NCBI GenBank assembly: GCA_951230915.1
Contig: OX579634.1
Coordinates: forward strand, 44,343,570-44,407,569
Direction: 5' to 3'
Length of the DNA: 64,000 bases
DNA from: Antitrichia curtipendula
Taxonomy: Eukaryota > Streptophyta > Bryopsida > Hypnales > Leucodontaceae
Of the stretch, positions 38,023-49,963 are shown one piece after another. The position numbers and the translations under genes were made by a program. Numbering within the stretch: the stretch's first letter is position 1; every line of letters starts with the position of its first letter. The notes under the pieces were generated by a model that was not told the DNA's origin, did not search any database, and saw only the letters and a list, made by a program, of their open reading frames with translations.

Positions 38023-39239
38023 TTAAACCCTCCAAAGCAGGGTTTTTTTTTTCATTTTCCATGAAGTGGCGAAGTGGCGATATTAAATGTTACGGTGGTG
38101 CTCCAAGTTTCAACATTCATCCAAGTGTTGTATAGAAAATGTGAAATACGTATCTATAATTCTATTTTCATTCACAATGTGGCGATTTCATCCAAGATTT
38201 TTCTTGAACTTGAAGTTTTTTGGCGATTTCATCCAAAATTTTACTAAAAATTTCCTATAGGCTTGGTGCTAGGTCAAAAATTTTGGTGCAATTTTGCACC
38301 AAATCGCCGGAAAAAAAAAACACTGCTCCAAAGTGTAAATTTTATTTAACTTTGAAAACTTGAATTTTCACTTACTTACGAAGGCAGAATATCCTACCTG
38401 CTGGTGAGAGGGTTTGGCAAAAGATATTTTTGAAAATAGTCAGATGCCAGAACTCTTGGGGTATTACTTTTTTCAAAAACAATAATTTGTATGGAAACAA
38501 GAACAAAAACAAAAAAACACAGTTTGGAACATCTGACTGTCTAATAATCACACGTGCCAACTTTATTTAGTTATTTGGCAGGGGTTGTTGAACAAACTTA
38601 CCAGGTACGGTATTCTACCTCTGCCCTGTTACACCTCAGAGCAATCAACACGGAAGAACGATGTTATGCAGGGACGTCAATGCTGTATATTTTCTGAGTA
38701 GTAAAGACCTCTTTTGTACAGTACAGTACCGGTACAACAAAAAGATACAAATTAAAAATGGGAAGAAAAACCGCGTGTGGACATAGGGGTGTGGACAAAG
38801 GGGTGGGGACGTAGGGATGACGGACGAAAGCAGAAACTGAACAGACTGACGGAGTACTTCCGTCCTATTTTCAGTTGGACAGAGAATTTCAGACCGTGTA
38901 ACTTAGAGGAAGGAGCGGAGGAACACCGGACAGTCACCAACTCACCATGGAATCCTCCGGAAGACACCGTCGCCTTGCGGACCAAGTTTCCTACACAGAC
39001 CTTGATTGTCAATTCACCTCCGATAAATACCTTCTCTCATTACTCATGTCCTCTCAATTTCTCAGTCGGATTTTCAATTGCTCTCACGGGGTATCATTAC
39101 CTAGGGTTTACTTGAATTGCAAACCCAAAGATCGCCGAAATTTTGGTCTACATCTTGTGGGAAGGAGGATTAGAAGAAGCTTAGGAGTGGTGGTCGGTGG
39201 TTTCTTCTCTAGCAGGTTGTGAAATCAAATTAGTTGAAG

Positions 39240-39947
39240 ATGGAGTTTCCAGATTTGGGGCGACATTGCAGCGAGGAGACTTGTTATCAATTAGATTTTC
39301 TACCTTTCAAGTGCGATGGCTGTAGAAAGGTATGTTGACCTGTTCTCTTAGTATTTCGTTTTTTTTGGTTTCACTGAGGGAAGCTTTCAGGCTTCTGTTA
39401 ATTTATCCTAAGTTTTTCTGAAACTAATTTCTTCGATTTGAATCGTTTACAGGTTTTTTGTCTCGAGCATCGCACCTACAAGGCGCATAGCTGCCCGAAT
39501 GAGAGTCACAAGGACGTCAGCGTTCTCATTTGCTCTGTTTGCGCGAAGAGCGTGAAGACGGTGTTTGGAGAAAGCAGCGAGGTGACAATGAAGAAACACT
39601 CGCAGAGTGGTAGTTGTGACCCTAGCAATTTCGTAAAAGTCATGAAGAAACCGAAGTGTCCTGTAAGAGGGTGCCGTGAATTACTAACCTTTTCCAATAA
39701 GTACTCTTGTAATTCGTGTCAAAAATCTGTTTGCCTGCGGCACCGGTTCCCTTCCGACCATGCCTGTGGAGTTGCTGCCGTGAAAACCAAAGAGCCAGCT
39801 CGGACTACCGCAGCGTCGAAGTTCTTGACGGCACTTGCTGGTCGAGGCTCGGGGACAGATTGTGGAACTGAGAGCAGTAGGATGGGATCCCTCTCGATCT
39901 CTGATAAGAAAATAGAGCAGGAGAAAACGCCCACGATCAGACCATAG
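39240..39947 (+). CDS. Double AN1 zinc-finger stress-associated protein, 2 exons
   Basis: Exons 39240-39329 and 39453-39947 join in frame (GT-AG) to give 194 residues. The N-terminal finger spans about residues 8-44 ([20 protein letters not shown], then [14 protein letters not shown]). The second spans about 97-135 ([18 protein letters not shown], then [12 protein letters not shown]). Both keep the Cys/His ligands of the AN1 fold, with the linker DPSNF between them. This two-AN1, no-A20 layout is that of plant SAP11/SAP12/SAP13-type proteins, which are stress-associated and linked to ubiquitin and redox biology. The tail (about 136-194) is Ser/Thr/Lys-rich without a C2H2 finger, so SAP12-like fits better than SAP11/13. 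ATG at 39240 begins the family's usual [10 protein letters not shown] start. Very secure. Confidence 0.95.
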
Positions 39948-41390
39948 GCGTTTCGAAGTAGGTGAAATCAACTTTGACATCATGTACATATGTGAACACA
40001 GGATGGTATCGTCCATATTAGAGATTGTTTTATTACAGTCTCGCTGATAAAGAAAGATCAAATGCATACTCGTATTTATGAGTTTGTCATATGCTAGGTT
40101 GGGTGACAAGAACGTGACTAGCATATTCATTAATGAAGCTATTGCAAATAATGATTTAGGTGTTTCTCCGTACTTTTCCTGCAATTTGCATGTGCAGGCT
40201 TAGTGGCGGTTGATGCTAGTGCACATCCTCGTTCTACAGTCCCGCGTAATTTCTGATTATCCCTACTTTACAAAGGATTCTAAGAATATTTTATTGTACC
40301 TGATATGTTCTTGATACGCGATTGTGCCAATCTGTCAAGTTACGGATGCGCAAAACTTCTCGATTCAGACAGATTTAACACCACTTTAGGCTAGAGCACT
40401 TCTTTCCTGTACAATGTAAAGTTCGCACTCGTTAAGAACTTCAGAACCAAGAACAATCACTCACACATCAGCTGTCTATATCATGAGCTTCAAGATTACA
40501 GAATCATTCATCACAACTGAAATGTGACATGAGGACAATCAAACATAACATTATTATTGCTGGATTTCATGGCTCATGTCTTTTGGTTGTCTCGTATTCA
40601 TGAATTGTGGCCTTAGTCATGTGTGACATTTCAGTTGTGCATTTGGCACATCAAGAAACAAAACAAGGCTGGTAACTAGTCTATACCAGCAACTGATACG
40701 ATCGATCTCTAGGTTTCAACAGCATATTCTTACCAGCTAACAGACGAGCACAACTTCCTTATGAGATTATTGATTCCCGCAGCTTCAAAACTGCCAGCTA
40801 CTCCGATTGTAGAAAAAATAGATTAAATAATTGAAAATGTAAATGGCGCAACATATAGTGACTAAGAATCAGGCAACGCAACCAGCTTCAACTTCTCCCC
40901 CTCCTGCACCGGCATTAGGAATATAAGAAAAGAGAAGTGAGCGATTTCAAATTTCTGATCCATGTCTGTGAAGCATAGCATGCATCGTTGCAATTTTAAA
41001 GAATATATATGACCACATACGAAAAGAAGAATCTTTCGTTCATATGAAACTTCACGAAATTGAACCTTACAGGATAATATTTCGCCGCTGATCTTGTTCA
41101 AGTCAATGGTATTACAATTAATTACGGCAGGCGATGAGAACTTGAGAAGGATTGCTTGCAGATGCACGGCTCAAATGCTACGCAGAACAAGCAGAAGTGA
41201 CGCTCGATCAGCTGAAGGAGAGCTCCAAGAAATGAACTCCCAAAGAAGTAACAAGGAAAGAGACGAAGTTCCCATTGGAGGTTCTATTCTCTGTTCCCAT
41301 ATTGTTCCCATGGAGGGTTCCAGAGATTCCCGGCCTACAACCGAAAATGGAAGACAGAAGACTTTCAACTTGGCAGATGAGGTAGAATGA
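39948..41390. other. AN1 downstream region with an unresolved ORF
   Basis: The first few hundred bases should be AN1 3' UTR. An inverted repeat (CACAACTGAAATGTGACA near 40510, mirrored near 40628-40643) is probably a degenerate small foldback element. A plus-strand frame after a CTTACAG acceptor-like site at about 41072 runs open to 41390 and contains ITAGDENLRRIACRCTAQML, loosely like an armadillo/HEAT helix. An overlapping minus-strand frame (40862-41167) is equally open. I could not build a gene for either. Confidence 0.35.
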
Positions 41391-41592
41391 GTAGATTTTT
41401 TGCAAAATTAAAATAAATAAAAACTATGATTTATTTTAATATTTACAGGGAAAAATAAACCAATAAAACTCCGCTACTCTCCACACTAATGGGTAGATTT
41501 TTTGCAAAATTAAAATAAATAAAAACTATGATTTATTTTAATATTTACAGGGAAAAATAAACTAATAAGACTCCGCTACTCTCTGCACTACT
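41391..41592. repeat. Two tandem copies of a 102-bp unit
   Basis: Unit 1 begins GTAGATTTTTTGCAAAATTA at 41391 and unit 2 begins identically at 41493. They differ at only a few positions near their ends (for example CCAATAAAACTCC versus CTAATAAGACTCC). The units are AT-rich and non-coding. The high identity suggests a recent local duplication. Confidence 0.9.
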
Positions 41593-41810
41593 AGTGACAC
41601 CCGACTAAAGTTTTTTGGGCCTTATTATTGGGTTGGAAGACCTTGGCAATGGAAATTTTCACACGGATATTCGAGGAATGTATGGTTGGTTGTACCAACT
41701 GACTTTGGAGAACTATGTGAATTTTTCTTTGTCAATGAAGTATTGATGCACCTCATAGAACTGCCTTTGTAATTCAATGTTGTATAATAGGATTGGAGCA
41801 CTTCCCTTAA

Positions 41811-42691
41811 CCCTTTAGTGACCATGGTTGATTTGGGGGGCGGGCGTAGTTTTTCAAGAAAATGAATTTTGTGGCCTATCTAAAGATGTAGTCTTAGATC
41901 AAATCGTACAAGGTATTTCCATAAGGGAGATTCTTCAACCTAACAAAAAATCAAACTCATCTAATGGTACAAATTGCTATAAATAAGATAGGAGGTCTAT
42001 AAATCAACCTTTTAAAGGCTAAAAATTGAATTTTGGGGAGGTGAAACATCTTTAAATATATTTTTAGTAAATTTTCTTCAAAAGACAAGTAGAGTAGGCA
42101 TCTAACGCAAGTCATTTCATATTTTTGCAAGCTTTGTGAAATTAGTTACAAATTTTTGAAGTTCACAAAAAATGGTCAACTACGGTCATCAAAACAAATA
42201 CTCTTCTAAAATGTGAAGATTTGGTACATTGAAGAAAGTGAAATGTACCTCTAAATCATGTTTGCTTCTAGAACCTTGTTGGAGTTTGAGTTGCTTTCCT
42301 TAATTCTCAAAAATTAATTACTTAAATGACCCTTTAGAATTTGGGCTATATAAATACTAATGCATAAGTTTACTTTGGGCATTCATGAGATTACAAAGCA
42401 ACACTTATGCCTTGTCAAGACACCAAGTTACAAAAAAATCTCACAATTTGGTTGATTTTTTTTGAATTTTTTTTGAATACTTCCCATTTGAAGGTCCAAG
42501 CCATTTGAGTTTGCAACCTCATAGCTAATTCATCAATACTCCAATTCTCTTGAAATTGGTTTTGTTTGAAGCGCACAAAGACATTTTAATTGCGTTCCTC
42601 TTTGAGATTTTTGTGATCAAATGTATTTTGAACAATATTAGACCAAGAGTCCAGAAATCAACCAAAAAATGGTCGACTGGTCACTAAAGGG
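41811..42691. mobile_element. 881-bp piggyBac-like element flanked by TTAA
   Basis: TTAA at 41807-41810 and 42692-42695 brackets inverted ends CCCTTTAGTGACCA and TGGTCACTAAAGGG, which match completely over 14 bp. A TTAA target site and ends beginning CCC are the signature of piggyBac-type transposons. No transposase frame is present, so it is non-autonomous. A portion of the interior (about 42000-42262) belongs to the dispersed repeat family also found at 18.5, 21.7 and 49.7 kb. Confidence 0.75.
42000..42262 (-). repeat. Dispersed repeat, copy 3 of 4, inside the TTAA element
   Basis: Shares GTCATTTCATATTTTTGC, GTGAAATTAGTTACAAATTT and GTACATTGAAGAAAGTGAAA with the 18.5 kb copy in the same orientation, and inverted with those at 21.7 and 49.7 kb. 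Its location inside the 881-bp TTAA-flanked element suggests the other copies are fragments of the same transposon family. Confidence 0.65.
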
Positions 42692-42695
42692 TTAA

Positions 42696-45600
42696 AGATA
42701 CGGTCTCTAAGTCCACCTTGCAACTATGGGGTGCATTTGAAGCCATCACTAATTTAATGGACTAAAGGTAGGACAAAAATAACGGAAATTTGAAGCCGTG
42801 ACTGAAATAATGGAATTTTGAAGTCAAGACAAAAATAACAAAATTTTGAAGCCATAACTGAAATATTGGAAAGAAACTAGGACAAAAATAACAAAATTTT
42901 GATGAAAAACTGATTTATAAGGGTTCTTATATAAGATTTTATTTTTCCAATACCTTTGGGATTTTTATATAAGATTTTGTTTTTTCCTAAACCATGTACC
43001 TAAACTATATATCAAAAAATTGACCAAATAAGCGTTTATGATATTTGGAGGTTTAGTTGATACTTCAATTAAAACGTTCTAAATTACCTACCTACTCCAT
43101 CCCACATGCTCAAAAACCTTTCAACTCTTTCATTTTTTCTTAAATTTCAAACTTTTTTAGTTTCATAAATTTATTTGAACCTCAAAGATTTCCATTGGTC
43201 CCTTAAAACATTTTTTCAATTGAAAAGACACTTAACTGTATAGGCTTCAAGTTTAGTCATGTGACTTTGAAATTCAATTATTTTTGTTGTTGCTTCAAAA
43301 TTTCATTAGTTTCGTCTTGGCTTCATTCCATCATATAGGTCATGGTTCCAATTTTAATCATGGACTTGTGGCTTCAAATACATACCATGGTCACAATTTG
43401 GACCTGATACTTGTCAATATACAAACTCCTAAGGTCATTCCAAGAATTGGCTAAACTAATTTCAACATGATAGTTGTGATTGGAATTTTTATTAGAATTC
43501 AAACATATATTGAAATTTTAGCAAAATACATCCTCTATGTCAAAGATTGGTTTTCAACTCTAGAAACACATTTTTTTTAAATGTGTAGATTTCTTTAGAA
43601 TTTTATGCTAATCATGGAGCCCTTGAGAGGCAAAGTGTCCTTAAGAAGTTTTTCGTGAAAGCTCAAGGATGGAAAAAAATATTTTTCTACTCAATTTCTT
43701 GGAGGGAATTTCTTGAATTGAATTTCAATGAATTGTGTTGGATATTCTTTCCTACATAAGTAAATGGCAAATCCATACAATGTATTTTGAAAACTTGTGC
43801 TCCTTTTTTTTTATTTGATATTAGCCCAAAAAATGATTTTTTAAAATATGAGTCTAATTAATGAAATGAAACTTATCATGATTAGTTTTTACTTCAAATT
43901 GGAAATTTGAAAAATTATTAAAATTTACTCCCTTTGTCTTGCTAAAACCTCCAAATCATGCACAATTTGTGTTCCACTAAAAAACTTAGTTTACTAATTC
44001 AACCATTGAGTAAGCGTTGGCCATCTTGAATGACCTTGTGGGAGTAAGTAGAAGCAATTAAGGAGCAGTCTTCTCCTAGCAAACTTGGCCTTGCCCATGT
44101 GAAGCACCTTGCATTTATTGCTTCCTCAAACAATTGTGTTGACAATGGATTTGGTGACCACTTAGGCACTATGCAAATTTGTTCATGAAGGGAGGGAGGT
44201 TTCCTTGTTGTGGTATTTAGATTGGGAGCATATGTTTCTGCAATTCCATTGTTGCCACCAACCTTTAAATTGTCAGGAATGATGAGCTGGTAGCATTTAC
44301 AAACAATGCTCAAGTAAAAAAAATTCTGCATAGATTTTGGATGCCTAAATGATGGTGCCTAAGTTAGAGATTTTGCATAGATCTAGAGGATGGATTACTA
44401 ATTCTTGAATATATGTATCATTGGCACGAAGACTAAAAATATAGTTAATCCCTCATGGATAAGGTTTTGGGAGTTTTTTAGTGAGATAAAGGAAGTAATA
44501 TTTTATAGCAATTTTAACTAGGGACTCTTATTATGGAATGCTAATTTTTTAATTTAGAATCACATACTAAAAAAATCACCATGATGTTATATACTTTAAT
44601 ATAAACTAAGGAAAAAAATTCAGATTTTTGAGTAAATGTAGCAACATTTGATATGAATTGTTTCATTTTTCTTTAAATTAAGTTAATACAACCAAAATCC
44701 CATTCATAAATAGTTGCAAGATAATGTTTAGAAAATGGCTACAAGCTTGTCTTTTCAAGGTTAAAGGACTCTATGCTTCATTTGATAAGGAAGTCTTGGC
44801 AATTGTGAAGTTTAAACTTTAGAGGTGTATGATAACCAATAGCCAATGTTGGACCTATATTTGTCAAAATAGACCTCTCTAAGATCTTGTACCCCATTGG
44901 TTACCTCCAAAACCTTTCAACTCTTTTATTTTTTTCAAAATTCCAAAATTTTCATACTTTTGTTTTGGAAATTAATTAAACTCAAGGGTTTTCCATTAGT
45001 TCTCTAGAAAAAAATTCAACTTCCTCAATTGAAAAGACATTGTGAGCTTCAATTCTAGTCATGTGGCTTCAAATTCTGTTATTTTTGTTCTATTAATGTA
45101 ATCATGTGACTTTGAAATTTTGTTATTTTTGTCTTGGCTTCATATTGTTCTTGCATCATTCAACCATTTTTGTCTAGGGTACTCTCCTACGACATTAGGG
45201 AGGCTATAATTTCAAATACAAATCATGAATTTATCATCCACGAAAATTAATTTGTACTTATGAGTTTCCAACCTGATAAAGACTTAAAGGCTTACTAAAA
45301 TAGGCAAGCCTAAATACAAATTCCAAAAAAATTAAAATTAAAATCCTAGCATTGAACTTCAAAAGACTTAAAGCCATGCAAAATGCATTAATTCTTGGAC
45401 TTCAATGTGGTTAGAGGATGTGCAATTTTAGACAACTTTTTGTTTTGTTGGAGAATGCTTTCCAATGCTTCATACCATCTCTGGTTGCAAGTTTAGGATT
45501 AAGGCCCACAAGTATGTTAAATTTTTCTAGGATCTCTTCCTTATCTCTAAATCTTTGCTTGACTTTTAATACTATCAACATACTATTCTAGATCTCTTGT

Positions 45601-46814
45601 TGGATCCTATTACTAAGTACGTGAATTTCTTGTAGAATCCCTTGATGAAAGGGCCTCATTCATTTGGGGTTAAAGCGACCATATAGGTATCTTGGGCTTA
45701 GTTTTAGTTTTGGATGGGTCTAATTGATAATTGAGGTAGGATTTTAAACTTCTTAGCATGCCAATTTCTTGAACAATGTATGATTAAACTATGAATTTTC
45801 AAAGTGCTAATTATACATACATCCAAATCTAATCCTGGGCATTCATATTCAGAAGTTGCACATTTTAGGCAAGAATATTATAGTGATAGTTTGATTTACA
45901 ATAGGGTTGGTTTTACAATGAGTCAATACCTACGAAGTTCAATCACTAGAGTATGTAGGATGCCTTTCAGAATAATTGTGAGAATAGGCTTTTGCCTTTT
46001 GCCAATCATAACATTCTACAAAAGTGGGGAGATTGCAATTTTTCCATTTAGCACAATACTATATTTATTTATTTACTCAAAGTATAAAAAGCTCAAGAGA
46101 TATCATAAATTATATGGTGTTATTTACTTTGTTTGCTCAAGGAGAGTATGAAAAACTTGACAAACATTATAAAGTGTATGGGGAGAATATTTGGCAAAGC
46201 TTTCAATCCTCATAGCATTCAGTAGCCTTTAGAGAGGCTGCCTTTTCCTCTGTGAAGTACTCATTCACAAAATTCATCCACATCATTAATGTAAGCTTCG
46301 GTATCGGAATAGTGACAATATATTTATGGTATGTTCCATTTTTTTGCTAATTTTAGGAGAAGACATACAAATCAACAAATAATTGTAAAGAATGATGGTT
46401 TGTCAAAAATCTAAAGAATCCATTGAATAATATACCGATGCAATTTAACCATCTACAAACCAAAACAAAATTTGATGATAAAATGAAGAAATTACACCAC
46501 TGACATTTGTAAGAATGAAAGGTGAAGATGCCAAATGTATATTGAATTCCATTGTGCATCATGAATCCTCAAAGGGTATGGAATAATTGACTACTCATTA
46601 TAAAAATGTAAAATTTATCCCACATTTGTTTGTTTTACCTCCTACCACCCCATATGAATATAAAGACTTGTCTTCTCCATTCAATTCTCATATCATCAAT
46701 GGCTTCTATGACAAAATGAGGTAAAACAAATGTTGAAATCATCAATTTTAGTGAATTGAATGTTATTTTATTGAAAGTGTAATTCAAAAGTATTTGTTTT
46801 TTCTACTGACCCTA
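42696..46814. other. AT-rich tract, repeat-like, no supported gene
   Basis: Two diverged direct copies of a segment lie at about 43080-43400 and 44880-45180 (shared words AACCTTTCAACTCTTT, TTTTCCATT, CAATTGAAAAGACA, TTCTAGTCATGTG and similar). Open frames of 110 and 115 codons (43999-44331 minus, 45804-46151 plus) are AT-rich without family features. Nothing else stands out. Confidence 0.5.
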
Positions 46815-48099
46815 TACTACAAGAAAATGTGACTGCGCAGTCACGAGAATCCGGAGTTGAAGTCGCAGGAGTGACTAGCCTTCTCTAATTGCACGCTTTG
46901 CCCTCAGTCGATTGTATCTGAGTCACTTAGCACTCGCCGTTGCAACTGGAGGATGAAGAGTGGATGACAAATAGGCTTCATGTTTTATTTTTCTTTCCAG
47001 TTCATTTCTTTTCCTTATGTGAAAAATGACAGTCATATTTTGGGACTTGGCATCACTATGATACAACTGCGTCATGACTTTTTGCGGACTGAAGGCGGTT
47101 ATAGAGCCAATTTCACGTACCTACGTACTGTAGGCTGCGTTGACGTGGCGGTAGTTTAGAGATGACCATTTTAGAGTTAGGATCAGTCGTCATTTGCCAT
47201 TGCATGTCACTTTGGGATGACTAGGACATAAGTTGTTCAAAACTCCAAAGCAACTTTAGAGAATTTTTGTGTTGTGCGATAGATGTAGAGTATTCATGTT
47301 GACATTGTGTTACTACCAAAGCAAGCAAGCTGAAGAAATACGACAAATGTGACTATGGCTACGCTAAGGACACAATTCACTCTGATGATTTAAGGGTTGA
47401 GAGACCGCAAAGACACTAAAAAGTGAGCCCTTTACTTTCCAATGACATATTGAACATCATAGGGCTTTCAAAAGTTTTGTTTCTTAAAAACCGCTGGAAA
47501 TATGTACCCACAGCGCGACTTTGTCACGACTCGGGCGACTAAGTAGAGACTTCTGCAAGAGTAAAATATGGGGGGACAGCCAACGTGACAGCTAATAATG
47601 TTCTTCCACCAACAAGTTATCTTCTTCAGACAATTCAATGGCCCCCACAAGATTCGTCGCCTTTGGAGGAACTAGCATCATCTGAAGAGCAATCAGGTCG
47701 GCACTCTCGGAGGTGGTGGTGATGAAGGCGTCTATTTTGTCCTCAACTTCTTGCCTTGCTCTTGCTTCTTTCCGTAAGACAACTTTCCATCCAAGTCTGT
47801 CTGCAATGTCTAAGAAAAATACTACCAAATGACTGGACACGTGGTTGTCTACGTGTATGGTTGGCCAAGGCACTTTCCACCTCAAATTTTATCATCCATC
47901 TCCCACCTAGAAAAATAAAGATGGTGATAATAGTTTTCTTCATTACTTCATAAAACGTAAATTTTAGGCCAAAACACTTGACTTCTTGATGACTGCACTT
48001 GTCGTAGTCATATTCCAATCACATTTTGCAAAAATGACTTCTAGTAGTTACAAAACTATCATTTTTCATAGTCACATTTACCCCCAATTTCTTGCAGTG
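46815..48099. mobile_element. 1.28-kb CACTA-like transposon, target site CTA
   Basis: The left end TACTACAAGAAAATGTGACT and right end AGTCACATTT...AATTTCTTGCAGTG are inverted copies close to the plant CACTA consensus (CACTACAAGAAAA), each with one changed base. CTA lies directly outside both ends (46812-46814 and 48100-48102), the 3-bp duplication expected of CACTA elements. The subterminal regions repeat GTGACT, AGTCAC and GCGACT words, as these elements do for transposase binding. The interior has minus-strand frames of 97 and 91 codons (47592-47885, 47743-48018) that are not transposase-like, so it is non-autonomous and may carry captured sequence. Confidence 0.75.
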
Positions 48100-48543
48100 C
48101 TAGTTTGCAATTGCTATTTTGTTGAAAGTGTAGCTTAAAAGCATACTTTGTGCCTTATACCATTGCCACAACCAAAATGTAAGTATAAATAATTTTCTAA
48201 TCTTTTAATTCATATCTTTTTTCGAATTTCAATAACTTTTGTATTGTGAATCGGAATGCCATGAAACAAAGCTTATGCACCCTTCCTCGCCAAGGTCTTT
48301 CCAACGGTATCAAGAACGCCAACCATTAGATGTTTTTGCAAGGGGGTTACTGAAGAAATACAATTTATAAATCCTTGTAAAATTTGTCTACAATTGTTCA
48401 ATGCAACGATGATAAAAATTTGGAATATCCATTTTCATAATTTGATCATTTGAGCAGCCGCAATACCTTCAAAGAGGATTGTGAGTCTTATAGATTTAGC
48501 CTTGTTGCCAATCCTTGCAAAAATTGTTCTGTAGAGGTTTGAT

Positions 48544-49091
48544 CCCTAAAGGACAATGTTTGTTGAACAGACAATTGAAAATCTGGATAGGTTCTTATGA
48601 AGTCAATTTTGGTTGGATGTTTACAAAAGTTTGACACAAGGTGTGTGGACACATACCGCTTTAGTGGGAATATAATTTTTTTCGAATCAGGTGCCCGAAT
48701 CAAAAGTTATATTCTCCTAAACTTTTTTGGTAGCTCAAGCAACTTTTACAAAACTCTTCTTTTACTTCAAAAATTTGGCAAGTATGTAACTTATATGATA
48801 CAAGATGCAAATACAAACAAACAAACATGTGTAGTGCAAAAATCTCACTCTAGGAGGAATTAAAGGTTGTTGGCCCTGTGAGGCAAGGTCCGGAAAAAAT
48901 AAATTCTTCTAACTTCAAACGCTATAATCTTTCAATTTGTCTGGTCAAAGTTTCTGAATTTTTTTTCCCACATCCCCATAGTAGTCTAGTACAAATCTGC
49001 ATAGTTGAATTTTGAATTTTTTTTCTCACTGCCGTAAAAAGTGGCAGTTTTTCACAATTTCTGCCTCAAATATGCCTTGGTCATGTAGGGG
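48544..49091. mobile_element. Diverged relative of the 36.1-36.7 kb element
   Basis: The left end CCCTAAAGGACAATG and right end TTGGTCATGTAGGGG resemble the other copy's CCCCTAAAGGAC ends, and the internal order is collinear over about 550 bp. The flanks (TTGA and TTCA) no longer match, consistent with age. Confidence 0.6.
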
Positions 49092-49614
49092 TTCAACTAT
49101 GTTCTATAATAATGTAGAAGTTCAATAATTTTTCATGCTAGGGGCATTGTTGTTAGGAATGTGTTTGTTTTATATATAATAAATAATTATATAGATTGAA
49201 CAAAATAGAGTATGAAACTCAAAATTCTAATCAAATAAAGTCATATATTGAATTTCATGTTCTATTTGATTTGATTTTCCTCTTTCAATCATTAGACGTA
49301 ATGGAAAAGATTCAAGGGCCTTTGGAAAGTGTTAGAAAGTACAATTTGAATTTTCAAGGTTGCAATTAAATTAAACAAGATTCAATTCACTTGATGTTTC
49401 ATGTACTTTCTAAAGTTGTGTAACTCATGATCAACTTCCTATCTCCATATCTTATATTTTATACCTCCAATATTTAAATGGATAGAAAAAATTGAATCCA
49501 TATAGGGTGGGAATCTTTAATCATCAATAGAATGGTGGGATGTTCTCGACTTCTTGGTTGATTTTTAAATTCACTCTTGTGTAGGAAGCTAAAAAAAAGA
49601 CTTCACAGAACTAA

Positions 49615-49963
49615 GGTAACAAGCTTTAAAATTGTACAGGCTCTAAAATTGTACAAGCTCTAAAATTGCCCACGCACCTCCTCAAATGTACAACATGTGT
49701 ACATATTTCTTTTTCACAGCCTTCAGCAATGTACAAACAATGAATATTTTAGAAGGTGGGCAAATTTTAGAGCCCTATGTCATTTCAACTTCAAATTTTT
49801 ATAACTGATTAAACAGAGCTCCAAAAAATATGAAACGACTTGGTTTAGATGCCAATTCCACATGTCTTTCAAGGAAAATTTACTAAAAATTATTTCAAGC
49901 AGCTTCACCTCCCCAGAATTCAGTTTCAGCTCTTAGGTGGCCAATTCGTGAGCCTGTTACCTT
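49615..49963 (+). repeat. Dispersed repeat, copy 4 of 4, with GGTAACA/TGTTACC ends
   Basis: The outer ends GGTAACAAGCT and AGCCTGTTACC are inverted. A triplicated GCTCTAAAATTGTAC-like word sits near the left end. The core from about 49715 matches the 21.7 kb copy in the same orientation and the 18.5 and 42.0 kb copies inverted. Confidence 0.65.

Larger units (their letters stand above)
34681..39239. other. AT-rich intergenic region with TTAA-type elements
   Basis: No gene is supported. The left part is the upstream region of the giant gene. Two small transposons lie inside (36147-36712 and 37801-38022, listed separately). From about 38.78 kb composition becomes less AT-rich as the AN1 gene's upstream region begins. 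The short frames there (38777-39115, 38947-39222) overlap one another and lie just before the AN1 start codon, so I read this as promoter and 5' leader. Confidence 0.55.

Noticed and set aside
45804..46151. 115-codon plus-strand frame with hydrophobic stretch
   Set aside because: AT-rich composition, no family features, no splice partners, and it lies in a repeat-rich tract. Hydrophobicity follows from T-rich codons.
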